Below are positions 1 through 8,167 of a stretch of DNA of 44,509 nucleotides, piece by piece. The notes beneath the pieces were generated by a model. It did no database searches, was not told the origin of the DNA, and saw only the letters and a list, made by a program, of their open reading frames with translations. The stretch comes from JAHJRJ01 sp037443685. GTDB taxonomy: Bacteria; Bacteroidota; Ignavibacteria; UBA10030; BY39. The position numbers and the translations under genes were made by a program. The stretch spans positions 1 through 44,509 of the forward strand of contig JBBINX010000010.1 of NCBI GenBank assembly GCA_037443685.1, in the 5' to 3' direction. Positions within the stretch are counted from its first letter, which is position 1. Every line of letters begins with the position of its first letter.

Positions 1-1666
1 TTATGTTTTCAGATACGGTCTGGTTAATTCCCGCTTCAAAGCTCCAGCTTTTTTCGGGTCTCAAATTTGGATTTGGAATTACTGTAATCCCGCTCGCGGT
101 CGTTGAAGTAAATGCCTCTCCAATCGATGGTGAGCGAAAAGCACGACCCGCAGATATTCTGAAACTTGTCAGTGGATCGTATGAGTAAGAAACTCCACAT
201 TTAGGATTGATTTGATAATCTGTTCTGAGCGAATCAAGCTTCGAATAATCTAAGCGTGTACCAAACGTAAATCTCAAATCATCGCGAATTTTGTACTCAT
301 CCTGAATATAAATAGCTGTATTCACTCCGTCGCGTTTCCCAAAAATATTCGATCGAACACGATTGTAATTCCCTTGTAAACCCAATGTAAAAATATGTTT
401 CTCAAATATTTGATAATTAAATTGAATCTCGCCATCAGCAAAATCGGAAGTAGAGCGATTTCCTAAAGTTTCTATGTCATCCCGCCAATCTGTGCGATAC
501 CAAATGCCTTTGATTGAGTATGTGAATCTATCGGTAACTATGTTTGTAAAAATTGATGAAGCTGAGAAACGCTTCGAGATAACTCTGTCGCCCAATTGGT
601 CAGCAGGTGGAATAAGGGCGCTGTCAAGATTTCTCCAATAAAGAAAATTATTCCGCCGCTGTTCAATGTAATTAAGCGCTAAATGTAATTTTTTTGAAGG
701 AGTAAATTGATATTGCGATTTCGAATAAAAATTCCATCGCTGCCATCGACTGTTTTGGCGATAACCATCGTCTTCTGTTCGACTTATTGCGAGCAGTGTT
801 TTGAAGTCGGCAAATTGTTGTGAGTGCGACACATAAAAACCGTTAATAAATCTTGTTACCGAACTCCAATTCCATTCAGGGTAATATGGTTTATCATAAA
901 ATCCGCCATACACTCTCAGATACGTTTGTGGTAAATCAGGGATTTCTTTTGTAAGCACATTCACGACTCCCCCCATTGCACCCGAGCCATACAGCGCCGA
1001 GGCGGCACCCTTTAAAATTTCAATTCTATCGACATTAAAAGTCGGCACTGATTCGAAAACTAACTCACCCGTATCACCTGTAAGCAAAGGAATTCCATCC
1101 ACCAACATTAAAGTTCGACTGCCAACTCCTTTACTATAACCGCTCGAACTGCGTATGCTTAGTTGCGATTCGATTAAGCTAACACCACTAACTTGCCGTA
1201 GTGCATCCTCAATTGTAGCTACATTACGTCGTTGAAAAGTCTGCGGGTCAATAACGCTAACAGATGCCGGAACTTCAGCAAAACTTTGCTCACGCTTGCC
1301 TGCCGTAATGACAACTTGGCCTACTTGCACAGCCGCCGGTTCAAGACCTATATCCAGTATATTCTCCTTGCCCGCTTCGATGATTACATCCTTGATTTCT
1401 TCTTTCCGAAAGCCAATCATCGAAACGACAAGAGTGTATTTGCCTGGACGAATTTTTGGGATCGAATAATTACCGTTAAAATCGGCATTGGTTCCGATAA
1501 GTGTACCTCTTATCATAACGTTCGCTGATGGTAGCGGTTGGTTTGTCTCTGTGTTAGTTACTGTACCTTTCAGTATACCATATTGCTGTGCAAATGAGAG
1601 TGAGGTTGCCAATACTATAAGTGTTATTTGTATTTTAAATTTGTTTTGTAGTATTAAAAGACTCAT
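1..1666 (-). CDS. TonB-dependent receptor, C-terminus cut by window edge
   Basis: An outer-membrane receptor that takes up a bound ligand using TonB energy. About 555 codons are visible, reading from the ATG at 1666 to the window start with no stop. In order: a signal peptide (residues 1-26, ending SLSFA before QQ), a carboxypeptidase-regulatory-like beta-sandwich (about 30-110), a TonB-box-like VVITAG near 118, and a plug domain (about 125-235) with MLVDGIPL and ALYGSGAMGGVVNVL. Barrel strands follow, including the common barrel phrase NLRPEKSWSFEAG near the cut end. The start codon overlaps the stop of the upstream lipoprotein gene by four bases (ATGA), so the two are probably translationally coupled and act together. 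The ligand cannot be read from the sequence; plug and barrel look most like vitamin/siderophore-type receptors, which is only a family-level impression. Confidence 0.93.
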   Translation of the reverse strand, partial: MSLLILQNKFKIQITLIVLATSLSFAQQYGILKGTVTNTETNQPLPSANVMIRGTLIGTNADFNGNYSIPKIRPGKYTLVVSMIGFRKEEIKDVIIEAGKENILDIGLEPAAVQVGQVVITAGKREQSFAEVPASVSVIDPQTFQRRNVATIEDALRQVSGVSLIESQLSIRSSSGYSKGVGSRTLMLVDGIPLLTGDTGELVFESVPTFNVDRIEILKGAASALYGSGAMGGVVNVLTKEIPDLPQTYLRVYGGFYDKPYYPEWNWSSVTRFINGFYVSHSQQFADFKTLLAISRTEDDGYRQNSRWQRWNFYSKSQYQFTPSKKLHLALNYIEQRRNNFLYWRNLDSALIPPADQLGDRVISKRFSASSIFTNIVTDRFTYSIKGIWYRTDWRDDIETLGNRSTSDFADGEIQFNYQIFEKHIFTLGLQGNYNRVRSNIFGKRDGVNTAIYIQDEYKIRDDLRFTFGTRLDYSKLDSLRTDYQINPKCGVSYSYDPLTSFRISAGRAFRSPSIGEAFTSTTASGITVIPNPNLRPEKSWSFEAGINQTVSENI

Positions 1667-2199
1667 TTTTTCCTCCCAGCAATACCAAATGGTTGAGGTG
1701 GCAAGTTGTCGTAATCAACGTATATATTTACATCTCTGAGAAACATACCAGGTTGAACAACTACTTCGTCTGGAATTATTCGTAATGAGTCGGATGAGTA
1801 AACACCTACAATTTTCCATTTGGTTGAATCAAATATTGATCCCGTTGTTTGTGCGACAGCAAAATATTTATAAGAGGCAGGTGGTAGTACAAATCTGTAT
1901 TTTATTGAATCTTCTTTTGTTAAAGATAATGCTGGTTGAATTATTGAAGGATAAATATGAATTGAATCGGAACCAGAAAAAATTAACATCATAATTTCAT
2001 TCATACTACTGAATTTACGATACATTTTAGCAGCAAAGAGCCGGTGTTCTTTTAAAGAGTCTGGAAAAGTCCCCCTATAATAAATTGTGCCAGTTATTCC
2101 CTGCTCAATAATTTCTTTGGTCGGAGGGGCAAGCCCGTGATCGCAGGAGATAATACATACAAATATCGAGAGCAAGAGGAAAATGAATATTGATTTCAT
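1663..2199 (-). CDS. Small lipoprotein of unknown function, coupled to TonB receptor
   Basis: A 178-residue protein with a lipoprotein signal: hydrophobic residues 4-17 followed by lipobox I-I-S-C with the acylated cysteine at 19. The mature part is about 160 residues, with alternating short hydrophobic stretches and turns (GTIYYRG, RFVLPPASYKYFAVAQ) that suggest a beta-sandwich. I do not recognise a named family. It is first in a two-gene unit, and its TGA overlaps the ATG of the TonB-dependent receptor. By analogy with other receptor/lipoprotein pairs it may be a surface or periplasmic partner in ligand capture, but that is inference. Start: ATG at 2199, preceded by a candidate promoter at 2235-2263. 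The protein ends with a basic GRKK tail. Confidence 0.85.
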   Translation of the reverse strand: MKSIFIFLLLSIFVCIISCDHGLAPPTKEIIEQGITGTIYYRGTFPDSLKEHRLFAAKMYRKFSSMNEIMMLIFSGSDSIHIYPSIIQPALSLTKEDSIKYRFVLPPASYKYFAVAQTTGSIFDSTKWKIVGVYSSDSLRIIPDEVVVQPGMFLRDVNIYVDYDNLPPQPFGIAGRKK

Positions 2200-2234
2200 A
2201 AAATCAATTTAATTGTTGATGAATATTTGTTTAA

Positions 2235-2263
2235 AATATAAATATGTAGAAGTAGAAAAGCAA
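2235..2263 (-). promoter_or_regulatory. Candidate promoter for lipoprotein-receptor unit
   Basis: On the minus strand TTGCTT (2258-2263), a 17-base spacer, and TATATT (2235-2240), about 36 bases before the ATG at 2199. The -10 hexamer is the same TATATT found in the three best plus-strand promoters of the window; the -35 is weaker. Confidence 0.45.
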
Positions 2264-2358
2264 AACACATCATTATTTTGGTTTCTTCGAGTCGTTTGGG
2301 TGTGTTTTTTGGCACCGGTCTTGTGATGCTCTAATAAGTATTTTGTTTCCCGTATTTC

Positions 2359-3997
2359 TTATTTACTTTTGATTTCTTTGAACACCCAATTTTCTTTATC
2401 CAATTCAACCTTCGATGGCTTAGATTTGCATTTTAAAATAAAAACTTGCTCCGGGCGTTCACTGATAATGTGATAGTCTGTTTCGCCTTCAGAAGACGTA
2501 ATAGATATATCAATTGGCAGACGATAAATATATATTTGAGATGATAATTGTTTAATCGTTACAATTACATCGTATCCGGTTTCATTTTTTTGGGTCTGCC
2601 AGTTGAAAGCCAAGATTGGTCTATCAATCGAGTCAGTATGTGTATAAATCCATTGATTAAAAAACCAATTAAGTTCTTCACCATAAACGGCTTCACATTC
2701 CTTGATGAAATTTTCTGTTGTAGCATTTTTGTACATATACTTTGGATTTGTTACGTAATTTTTAAGTATGCGGAAAAAGATAGAATCACCAACGACTTTT
2801 CTTAACATATGAAGGACGATAGCACCCTTGAAATAAACTCGATCAGAGAAAGAATCCCAGAAACTTGTGTCGGTTTTTCCAATCACCGAGCCGGCGTATG
2901 TTCCTTGTTCAGAGGACATAAAATGATTCATGATGTAATGATATGTTTCCTTGTTGATGTAATATTCATAATATAGCGATTGAATATAAGTAGCGAATCC
3001 TTCGCTTAGCCATGTGTGATGCCAGCTCGTAGGTGTGATCATATTACCAAACCAGTGGTGAGCAAGCTCATGTACTAATATCGACTCAGCATCTCCTTTG
3101 CCGGTAATAAGCGATTCTTGCAAACTTGTAATCGTTTGATTTTCGGTAGTTAATTCTCCTGCTACCATTGCGATTCCATACTTTTCATTCCTGAATGGAT
3201 AAAGACCAAAATAAATTTCAAGAAAGGTAATCATTTTTTTTATATTTCTAAAATCTTCTGTAGCTTTTTCTTCGTAACCGGGATACACATAGTACGTTAT
3301 CGGAAAATTCTTTCCGTCATGATAAGTGAAGGTATCATTCAAAGTAGTATATTCAGCGGCAGCGATAGAAATTAAGCAAGTGGCAATTGGATAGTTAGTT
3401 TCCCAGGTGTAAATTTTTTGATGATGTAAATTTTGGGTAACGTTAGTTAAAATTCCATTAGAAACAGCGGTGAACTTTTCTGGCACGGTAATGTTAATTT
3501 TTGCAGTTGCTTTATCAGAAGGAATATCTTTGCAGGGAAACCACTTTTTTGCGAAGAACGGTTGGTTTGAAGTCGCTATTTTTACATTTCCATTTGACTC
3601 CGAAAAATAAATTCCCCCGTTTGAAAATTCCCCGTGGAAGTCAGTCGTTCCGTTGTAATAAACATCTATATTTATTTGTCCAGATGCGATGCNNNNNNNN
3701 NNGGAGTTTTATAATAAGTATATTCTCTTTATGAATGAATTTAAGTTTTTCAACTCCGTTAAGTTTAATTGAATCAATAGTTAGAGTCGCACTCGATGCA
3801 GTTAGAACAAATTCATCTGTAGGTAATAATATCAAAGATGTAATCCGGCAATTTCCGGAAAAACATTTTTCTTTCGGTAGAAGATCGAGCGAAATTTCGT
3901 AATGAAGCACGTCGTAATTTTCCAATGCAGGGTCAAAAGAATATTGCGATTGAACATAAAATATAAATATTAACAGTAGAAAAAGTTGTACTTTCAT
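2359..3997 (-). CDS. M1 family metallopeptidase (aminopeptidase), interrupted by assembly gap
   Basis: A zinc aminopeptidase of the gluzincin/M1 family, exported by a signal peptide (MKVQLFLLLIFIFYVQSQ). The zinc site HELAH followed 18 residues later by the ligand Glu (WLSEGF) lies at 3001-3072, exactly the M1 spacing HExxH-x18-E. A downstream VYFKGA carries the likely catalytic Tyr. The usual GxMEN substrate-anchor motif reads LTTENQT here: Glu and Asn are kept, the Met is not. The reading frame before the 10-N gap (ending NILIIKL) and after it (INIDVYYNG, then WFPCKDIPSDKATAKI) both match M1 N-terminal domains, so this is one gene of about 545 residues, not two. I chose the ATG at 3997 because it begins the signal peptide; an upstream in-frame ATG at 4048 would add 17 residues unlike a signal. 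No T9SS sorting domain is present. Confidence 0.92.
3693..3702. other. Assembly gap of 10 N
   Basis: Ten unknown bases inside the M1 peptidase gene. The flanking reading frames join only if the true length is a multiple of three, so the 10 N are a placeholder and not a measured length. The gene should not be called frameshifted on this evidence. Confidence 0.98.
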
Positions 3998-4057
3998 AAA
4001 TAAGCCTTTATCTGAAGAGAAGATATTAAAAAATAGGGAGAGCTGCAAATATAGATT

Positions 4058-4086
4058 TTGATAATTATCTCAAAATTATTTATAAT
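4058..4086 (+). promoter_or_regulatory. Candidate promoter of the DUF2723 gene
   Basis: TTGATA (4058-4063), 17-base spacer, TATAAT (4081-4086), a near-consensus housekeeping promoter. Transcription would begin near 4093, leaving only about 4-10 bases before the ATG codons at 4097 and 4103. This argues against the in-frame TTG at 4058 as the start codon. Confidence 0.6.
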
Positions 4087-4096
4087 TAACGCATTA

Positions 4097-6031
4097 ATGA
4101 ACATGATAAAAATTTTAGAAACGAATAAAGCAAAGCACCTCATCGGAATTGGGTTATCTGTTAGCGTTTTTATTGTTTATTTAAAAACACTGGCTCCAAC
4201 AGTAACATTCATAGATAGTGGTGAATTATCGGCTGTTGCTGGTACTTTAGGAATAGCTCATCCGACGGGTTATCCGTTATTTACATTACTCGGTTGGATG
4301 TTCACACAATTACCAATTGCCAACACAATCATTTATAAATTAAACATCATGTCCGCCGTTTATGGTGCAGCGGGCGCATATTTTTTCTTTCTATTTTTGG
4401 CATCGGTTTTAGAATATTTAACGCGCGGACCAGCTCAAACGAAAAATGTTCAACAGAATCAATCATCGGTTTCGTTCCCCAAATTCTATAGCTCAATCAT
4501 ACCTGCTGTTAGCGGGACTCTACTATTAGTTTTTTCACCTACATATTGGTCTCAATCGATTGCTGTCGAAGTATATTCACTTCACATACTGTTTTTATCG
4601 TTAATTCTTCTCACTTTTTATAATGCGATTAAAGTTTTTCTTTGGAAAAAAGAAAATTTAGGACTATGCAAGCCGATTATGAGAGAAATGTTTGTATTTG
4701 CTCTATTGTTAGGAATGAGTTTTACTAATCATATGACGACGATACTATTGATGCCAGGATTGATATATATGTTCTTTTTCGTTTTCGGTTTTTCTCGCGA
4801 GACTTGGCGTTTAATCTTATTACTTTTGTTACCGTTTATTGCTGGTTTGTCAATATATCTTTACTTTCCGATTAGAGCAGCAGATTCACCATTAATTAAT
4901 TGGGGGAATCCTGTAGATTTGGAAAAAATATTTTGGCACTTGGGTGGAAAACAGTACCGTGTCTGGATATTTTCTTCAACCGACGCGGCTATTAAACAAT
5001 TAGAATATTTTCTTAACGATTTACCAAAAGAATTCAATTATATTTTTCTTATTGTTAGTTTGTTAGGTATATGGAGTCTTTATAGGCAGAGAAAAGAAGT
5101 TTTAGTTTTCGGAATCTTACATTTTTTTGGTTGTGTTATTTACTCTATTAATTATGACATACACGATATTGATTCATATTTTTTATTGGCATATTTTACA
5201 ATAGCGATTTGGATTGCGATTGGAACACAATTCCTCCTATCGCGATTCAGAAAATCGTTAACCGTTAAATATGCAAGTTTCCTTTTTATCGTAATTGCAT
5301 TTTTACCACTGATAATAAATTACAAAGATGTTGACGAAAGCAAAAATTATTATGTAGAAGATTACACGAAGAACATATTAGAAAACGTTGACTCGAACAG
5401 CGTCATAATTTCTTTCCAATGGGATTACTTTGTTTCGGCTTCATATTATTATCAATTTGTGGAAAGGTTTCGAAGTGACGTTGCCGTGATTGACAAGGAA
5501 CTGCTTCGGAGGTCATGGTATTTTAATCAATTAGATACGCAATATCCTCAAATAATAAAAAGATCGAAACAAGAAATCGACGCTTTTATGATTGAGTTAT
5601 ATAAATTCGAACATAACCTTCCTTATGCTTATGAGGTGATAGAAAGAAAATTTGCTGAAGTAATTAAAAGTTTCATAGAAAAAAATATTGATGACCGCTC
5701 TATATATGTTACCGCAGAGGTAGAGTCTCAATATTTGGTTGGGTATGAAAAAATTCCAGCAGGATTATGTTTCAGATTAATTAAACCCGGAACCGTAATT
5801 CAACCAAAGAAATATAATTTCAAATATCGTTCAGACGATAAGCAGAATAAGTATATAGATAATTTGAAAGAATTGTACGTAAAGGCAATGATTGTTAACG
5901 CGATTTATCATGTAAATCTGAATCAATTTAATATTGCTGAAGAATTTATAAATAAGGGATTAGAAATCAATCCTACATCAAGGGAATTGAAGGTGTTCAA
6001 GGGGAAATTGCAGGAATATTCGAAAGAATAA
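4097..6031 (+). CDS. DUF2723 (TMEM260-like) membrane glycosyltransferase
   Basis: A polytopic membrane protein of about 644 residues. Its N-terminal region matches the DUF2723 family (GT-C fold, related to eukaryotic TMEM260 O-mannosyltransferase): KTLAPTVTFIDSGELSAVAG, then GIAHPTGYPLF. The Asp-Ser-Gly-Glu of the first outer loop is the likely acceptor/donor-binding acidic motif. Roughly ten hydrophobic helices fill the first 400 residues, followed by a soluble C-terminal part that ends in a TPR-like helix pair (HVNLNQFNIAEEFINKGLEI). Proteins of this family in Bacteroidota are often longer than 1000 residues, so this is a short version. A role in glycosylating exported proteins or envelope glycans is inferred from the fold. 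Start: ATG 4097 or 4103; neither has a clear Shine-Dalgarno sequence. It is divergent from the M1 peptidase gene. Confidence 0.88.
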   Translation: MNMIKILETNKAKHLIGIGLSVSVFIVYLKTLAPTVTFIDSGELSAVAGTLGIAHPTGYPLFTLLGWMFTQLPIANTIIYKLNIMSAVYGAAGAYFFFLFLASVLEYLTRGPAQTKNVQQNQSSVSFPKFYSSIIPAVSGTLLLVFSPTYWSQSIAVEVYSLHILFLSLILLTFYNAIKVFLWKKENLGLCKPIMREMFVFALLLGMSFTNHMTTILLMPGLIYMFFFVFGFSRETWRLILLLLLPFIAGLSIYLYFPIRAADSPLINWGNPVDLEKIFWHLGGKQYRVWIFSSTDAAIKQLEYFLNDLPKEFNYIFLIVSLLGIWSLYRQRKEVLVFGILHFFGCVIYSINYDIHDIDSYFLLAYFTIAIWIAIGTQFLLSRFRKSLTVKYASFLFIVIAFLPLIINYKDVDESKNYYVEDYTKNILENVDSNSVIISFQWDYFVSASYYYQFVERFRSDVAVIDKELLRRSWYFNQLDTQYPQIIKRSKQEIDAFMIELYKFEHNLPYAYEVIERKFAEVIKSFIEKNIDDRSIYVTAEVESQYLVGYEKIPAGLCFRLIKPGTVIQPKKYNFKYRSDDKQNKYIDNLKELYVKAMIVNAIYHVNLNQFNIAEEFINKGLEINPTSRELKVFKGKLQEYSKE

Positions 6032-6063
6032 GAATCTATTTTCAATAAATTATGTCAGGAATG

Positions 6064-6091
6064 TTGACTTTAATTAAAAAAATATTATATT
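6064..6091 (+). promoter_or_regulatory. Candidate promoter of tRNA/rif operon
   Basis: TTGACT (6064-6069), 16-base spacer, TATATT (6086-6091). It lies about 115 bases before the first tRNA and is the only good promoter between the DUF2723 gene and the tRNA cluster. It is therefore the likely driver of the tRNA-rpmG-secE-nusG-rpl-rpoBC transcript. The 6092-6207 leader holds no further structure I can support. Confidence 0.6.
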
Positions 6092-6207
6092 AGTATGCTC
6101 ATAAATACCGAAATTCGCATTTTTGTGCATAAATATACAATTGAGAGGTGATAAAAGCCTATAAAACGTTTATTTGTGTATATCAAATCTGATAACTTCA
6201 AAATAAC

Positions 6208-6280
6208 GCTGGTGTAGCTCAGCTGGTAGAGCAGCTGATTTGTAATCAGCAGGTCGACGGTTCGAATCCGCCCACCAGCT
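6208..6280 (+). tRNA. tRNA-Thr (TGT)
   Basis: A 73-base cloverleaf: acceptor arms GCTGGTG and CACCAGC, D-arm GCTC, anticodon loop with TGT inside the CTGAT/ATCAG stem, T-arm with GGTTCGAATCC. The CCA end is not encoded. It is the first of four tRNAs in the order Thr-Tyr-Gly-Thr, the same order as thrU-tyrU-glyT-thrT of Escherichia coli. Confidence 0.97.
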
Positions 6281-6369
6281 CTAAAGTTGTCAGGGTAAAA
6301 AATGTGTTTATTAGTTTTTCGAACAGGAAATTCTGGAATCTTTTGAACGCCTAATTATCTGTTCAAGTC

Positions 6370-6452
6370 GGGCAGGTAGCGAAGCGGTCAAACGCAACAG
6401 ACTGTAAATCTGTCGGCTGCGGCCTTCGGAGGTTCAAATCCTCCCCTGCCCA
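6370..6452 (+). tRNA. tRNA-Tyr (GTA)
   Basis: An 83-base class II tRNA with a long variable arm (CGGCTGCGGCCTTCGG), as expected for bacterial tRNA-Tyr. Acceptor GGGCAGG pairs with CCTGCCC, and the anticodon loop is CTGTAAA. CCA is not encoded. Confidence 0.97.
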
Positions 6453-6471
6453 CTTGTTATTGTACTCTCTT

Positions 6472-6544
6472 GCGGGAGTAACTCAGTTGGTAGAGTCACA
6501 GCCTTCCAAGCTGTTGGTCGCGGGTCCGAGTCCCGTCTCCCGCT
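6472..6544 (+). tRNA. tRNA-Gly (TCC)
   Basis: A 73-base cloverleaf: acceptor GCGGGAG with CTCCCGC, anticodon loop CTTCCAA (TCC) in the CAGC/GCTG stem, T-loop GTCCGAGTC. CCA is not encoded. Decodes GGA/GGG. Confidence 0.97.
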
Positions 6545-6583
6545 CTGGTTCTAAAGTTACAGGCTTTAAGTTTTTTTTTGAAA

Positions 6584-6656
<73 letters not shown>

Positions 6657-6697
6657 CGTAAAATCAATATCTAAAAAATATATTTTGGAGATTTAAA

Positions 6698-6847
6698 TTG
6701 CGTGATATAATAACACTAGAATGCACAGAGTGCAAAAGAAGAAATTACACTACAACTAAAAATAAGAAAAAACAGAGTGGTCGTGTAGAATACAAAAAAT
6801 TCTGCAGGTGGTGCAATAAGCGCACACCTCATAAAGAAACAAAATAA
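6698..6847 (+). CDS. rpmG: Ribosomal protein bL33
   Basis: A 49-residue large-subunit protein. It starts at TTG 6698, placed 7 bases after a GGAG Shine-Dalgarno, and the protein opens with (M)RDIITLECTECKRRNY. Two CxxC pairs (ECTECK and FCRWCN) form the zinc-binding C+ form of L33. The end TPHKETK is typical of the family. It lies between tRNA-Thr(GGT) and tRNA-Trp, just before secE-nusG, the usual place for rpmG in many bacteria. Small enough to be missed by gene callers. Confidence 0.96.
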   Translation: MRDIITLECTECKRRNYTTTKNKKKQSGRVEYKKFCRWCNKRTPHKETK

Positions 6848-6859
6848 TTTATGCAATAC

Positions 6860-6932
6860 ACGTGTGTGGCTCAATGGCTAGAGCAGCGGTCTCCAAAACC
6901 GCAGGTTGGGGGTTCGAGTCCCTCCACACGTG
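6860..6932 (+). tRNA. tRNA-Trp (CCA)
   Basis: A 73-base cloverleaf: acceptor ACGTGTG with CACACGT, anticodon loop CTCCAAA (CCA) in the GCGGT/ACCGC stem, T-loop GTTCGAGTC. The 3' CCA is not encoded. A tRNA-Trp immediately before secE is a widely conserved arrangement. Confidence 0.97.
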
Positions 6933-6970
6933 CGCTCATTAATTTTGTTCAACAAGAATAACATACTAAA

Positions 6971-7153
6971 ATGAAAGAAAAAATTATTGCTTTTTTTGTC
7001 GATGTGATAAAAGAATTAAAAAAAGTAACGTGGCCTAAAAAAGAAGAGTTACGAGAAACTACGCTAATTGTACTTGCTGTTTGTGGTGTGATAGCCGCAT
7101 TCGTCTACGTAGTGGATACTTTTGTTAGTCAAATTATGAAAGCAATATTATAA
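6971..7153 (+). CDS. secE: Preprotein translocase subunit SecE
   Basis: A 60-residue short-form SecE with one membrane helix. The amphipathic N-terminal helix carries the conserved KELKKVTWPKKEEL clamp segment (residues 14-27), and the transmembrane helix covers about 31-52. It holds SecY in the SecYEG channel; SecY itself is encoded 25 kb downstream in the same array. The ATG at 6971 follows tRNA-Trp by 38 bases and nusG follows by 14 bases, so the two are cotranscribed. Confidence 0.97.
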   Translation: MKEKIIAFFVDVIKELKKVTWPKKEELRETTLIVLAVCGVIAAFVYVVDTFVSQIMKAIL

Positions 7154-7167
7154 CGAAGGATAAAAAT

Positions 7168-7716
7168 TTGACACAGCAGAACGTAAATAAAAAGTGGTAC
7201 GTTATTAAAACTTTTTCAGGCCACGAAGGAAAAGTAAAATCGTATATTGAAGAAGAAGCACTGCGTCTCAAACTCGACGATCGTATCACGAACGTTTTAG
7301 TTCCATCTGAAAAAGTATTTGAAATTAAAGATGGAAAGAAGAAAAGTAAAACAAAAACTTTTTTCCCCGGCTATATTTTAATCGAAGCGATTCTTGATAA
7401 GGAGACTAAACACCTTATCCAAAACACTCCATCAGTCATGAGTTTTGTTGGAACTAGAGGTGAGCCTGTTCCCCTCCAACCTGAGGAGATTCGTAGATTA
7501 TTAGGTTCTATGGAAGAACACAAAGAAACGGAAGTAGTAGGCGTTCCGTTCACTGTCGGTGATGCTGTAAAAGTAATAGATGGACCGTTTAACAACTTTA
7601 ACGGCTTTGTTCAAGAAATTAACAAAGAAAGAATGAAACTAAAAGTCATGGTTAGCATTTTCGGAAGAAAAACACCCATTGAATTAGACTTTAGTCAAGT
7701 AGAAAATGAAAAATAA
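7168..7716 (+). CDS. nusG: Transcription antitermination factor NusG
   Basis: A 182-residue protein that binds the RNA polymerase clamp and couples it to Rho or ribosomal S10. The N-terminal NGN domain (KWYVIKTFSGHEGKVKSYIE, FFPGYILIEA) covers about residues 9-115. The C-terminal KOW domain (FTVGDAVKVIDGPFNNFNGF) covers about 128-180. It starts at TTG 7168 after a GAAGGA Shine-Dalgarno, and the frame gives the expected N-terminus with no closer ATG. Normal length, no insertion domain. Confidence 0.97.
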   Translation: MTQQNVNKKWYVIKTFSGHEGKVKSYIEEEALRLKLDDRITNVLVPSEKVFEIKDGKKKSKTKTFFPGYILIEAILDKETKHLIQNTPSVMSFVGTRGEPVPLQPEEIRRLLGSMEEHKETEVVGVPFTVGDAVKVIDGPFNNFNGFVQEINKERMKLKVMVSIFGRKTPIELDFSQVENEK

Positions 7717-7736
7717 AATAATTTTTAAGGTTTACT

Positions 7737-8159
7737 ATGAAGAAAATTTCTGGTTATATTAAATTACAAATTCCAGCAGGACAAGCTAATCCAGCGCCAC
7801 CTGTAGGTCCAGCTCTTGGTCAAAAGGGTGTCAATATAATGGAGTTCTGTAAGCAGTTCAATGCTCGAACTAAAGATCAAGCAGGTTTAATAATACCTGT
7901 TGTGATTACAGTTTTCTCAGACAAATCATTCACTTTTATTACGAAAACTCCACCAGCTGCTGTCTTATTAATTAAAGCAGCGAAGATTGAAAAAGGCTCT
8001 GGTGAGCCTAACCGAATAAAAGTAGGCAATGTTACCGCACAACAAGTTAGAGAGATAGCTGAAATGAAAATGCCCGACCTCAATGCACACGATATTGACG
8101 CAGCAATGCAAATGGTCGCTGGCACTGCTCGCAGTATGGGAATAACCGTAGAAAAATAG
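7737..8159 (+). CDS. rplK: Ribosomal protein uL11
   Basis: A 140-residue protein of the GTPase-associated centre. The N-terminal domain has the proline-rich PAGQANPAPPVGPALGQKG segment, where thiostrepton-type antibiotics and the RelA-activating surface act. The C-terminal RNA-binding domain ends QMVAGTARSMGITVE. The start ATG lies 20 bases after nusG, with a TAAGG Shine-Dalgarno. Normal length. Confidence 0.98.
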   Translation: MKKISGYIKLQIPAGQANPAPPVGPALGQKGVNIMEFCKQFNARTKDQAGLIIPVVITVFSDKSFTFITKTPPAAVLLIKAAKIEKGSGEPNRIKVGNVTAQQVREIAEMKMPDLNAHDIDAAMQMVAGTARSMGITVEK

Positions 8160-8167
8160 ATGTTTAA

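Noticed and set aside
1232..1739. Plus-strand open frames inside the receptor and lipoprotein genes
   Set aside because: They are antisense to well-supported coding regions and show no domain, signal or ribosome-binding site.
2264..2358. Terminator after the M1 peptidase gene
   Set aside because: Only short, weak complementarity around GGCACC and no T-run in the minus-strand direction.
3641..3692. Frameshift or separate gene in the M1 peptidase region
   Set aside because: The apparent frame change is created by the arbitrary 10-N gap; both sides encode one M1 domain.
4058..4096. In-frame TTG at 4058 as start of the DUF2723 gene
   Set aside because: It coincides with a TTGATA -35 box whose TATAAT -10 box lies at 4081-4086; the ATG at 4097 or 4103 fits better.
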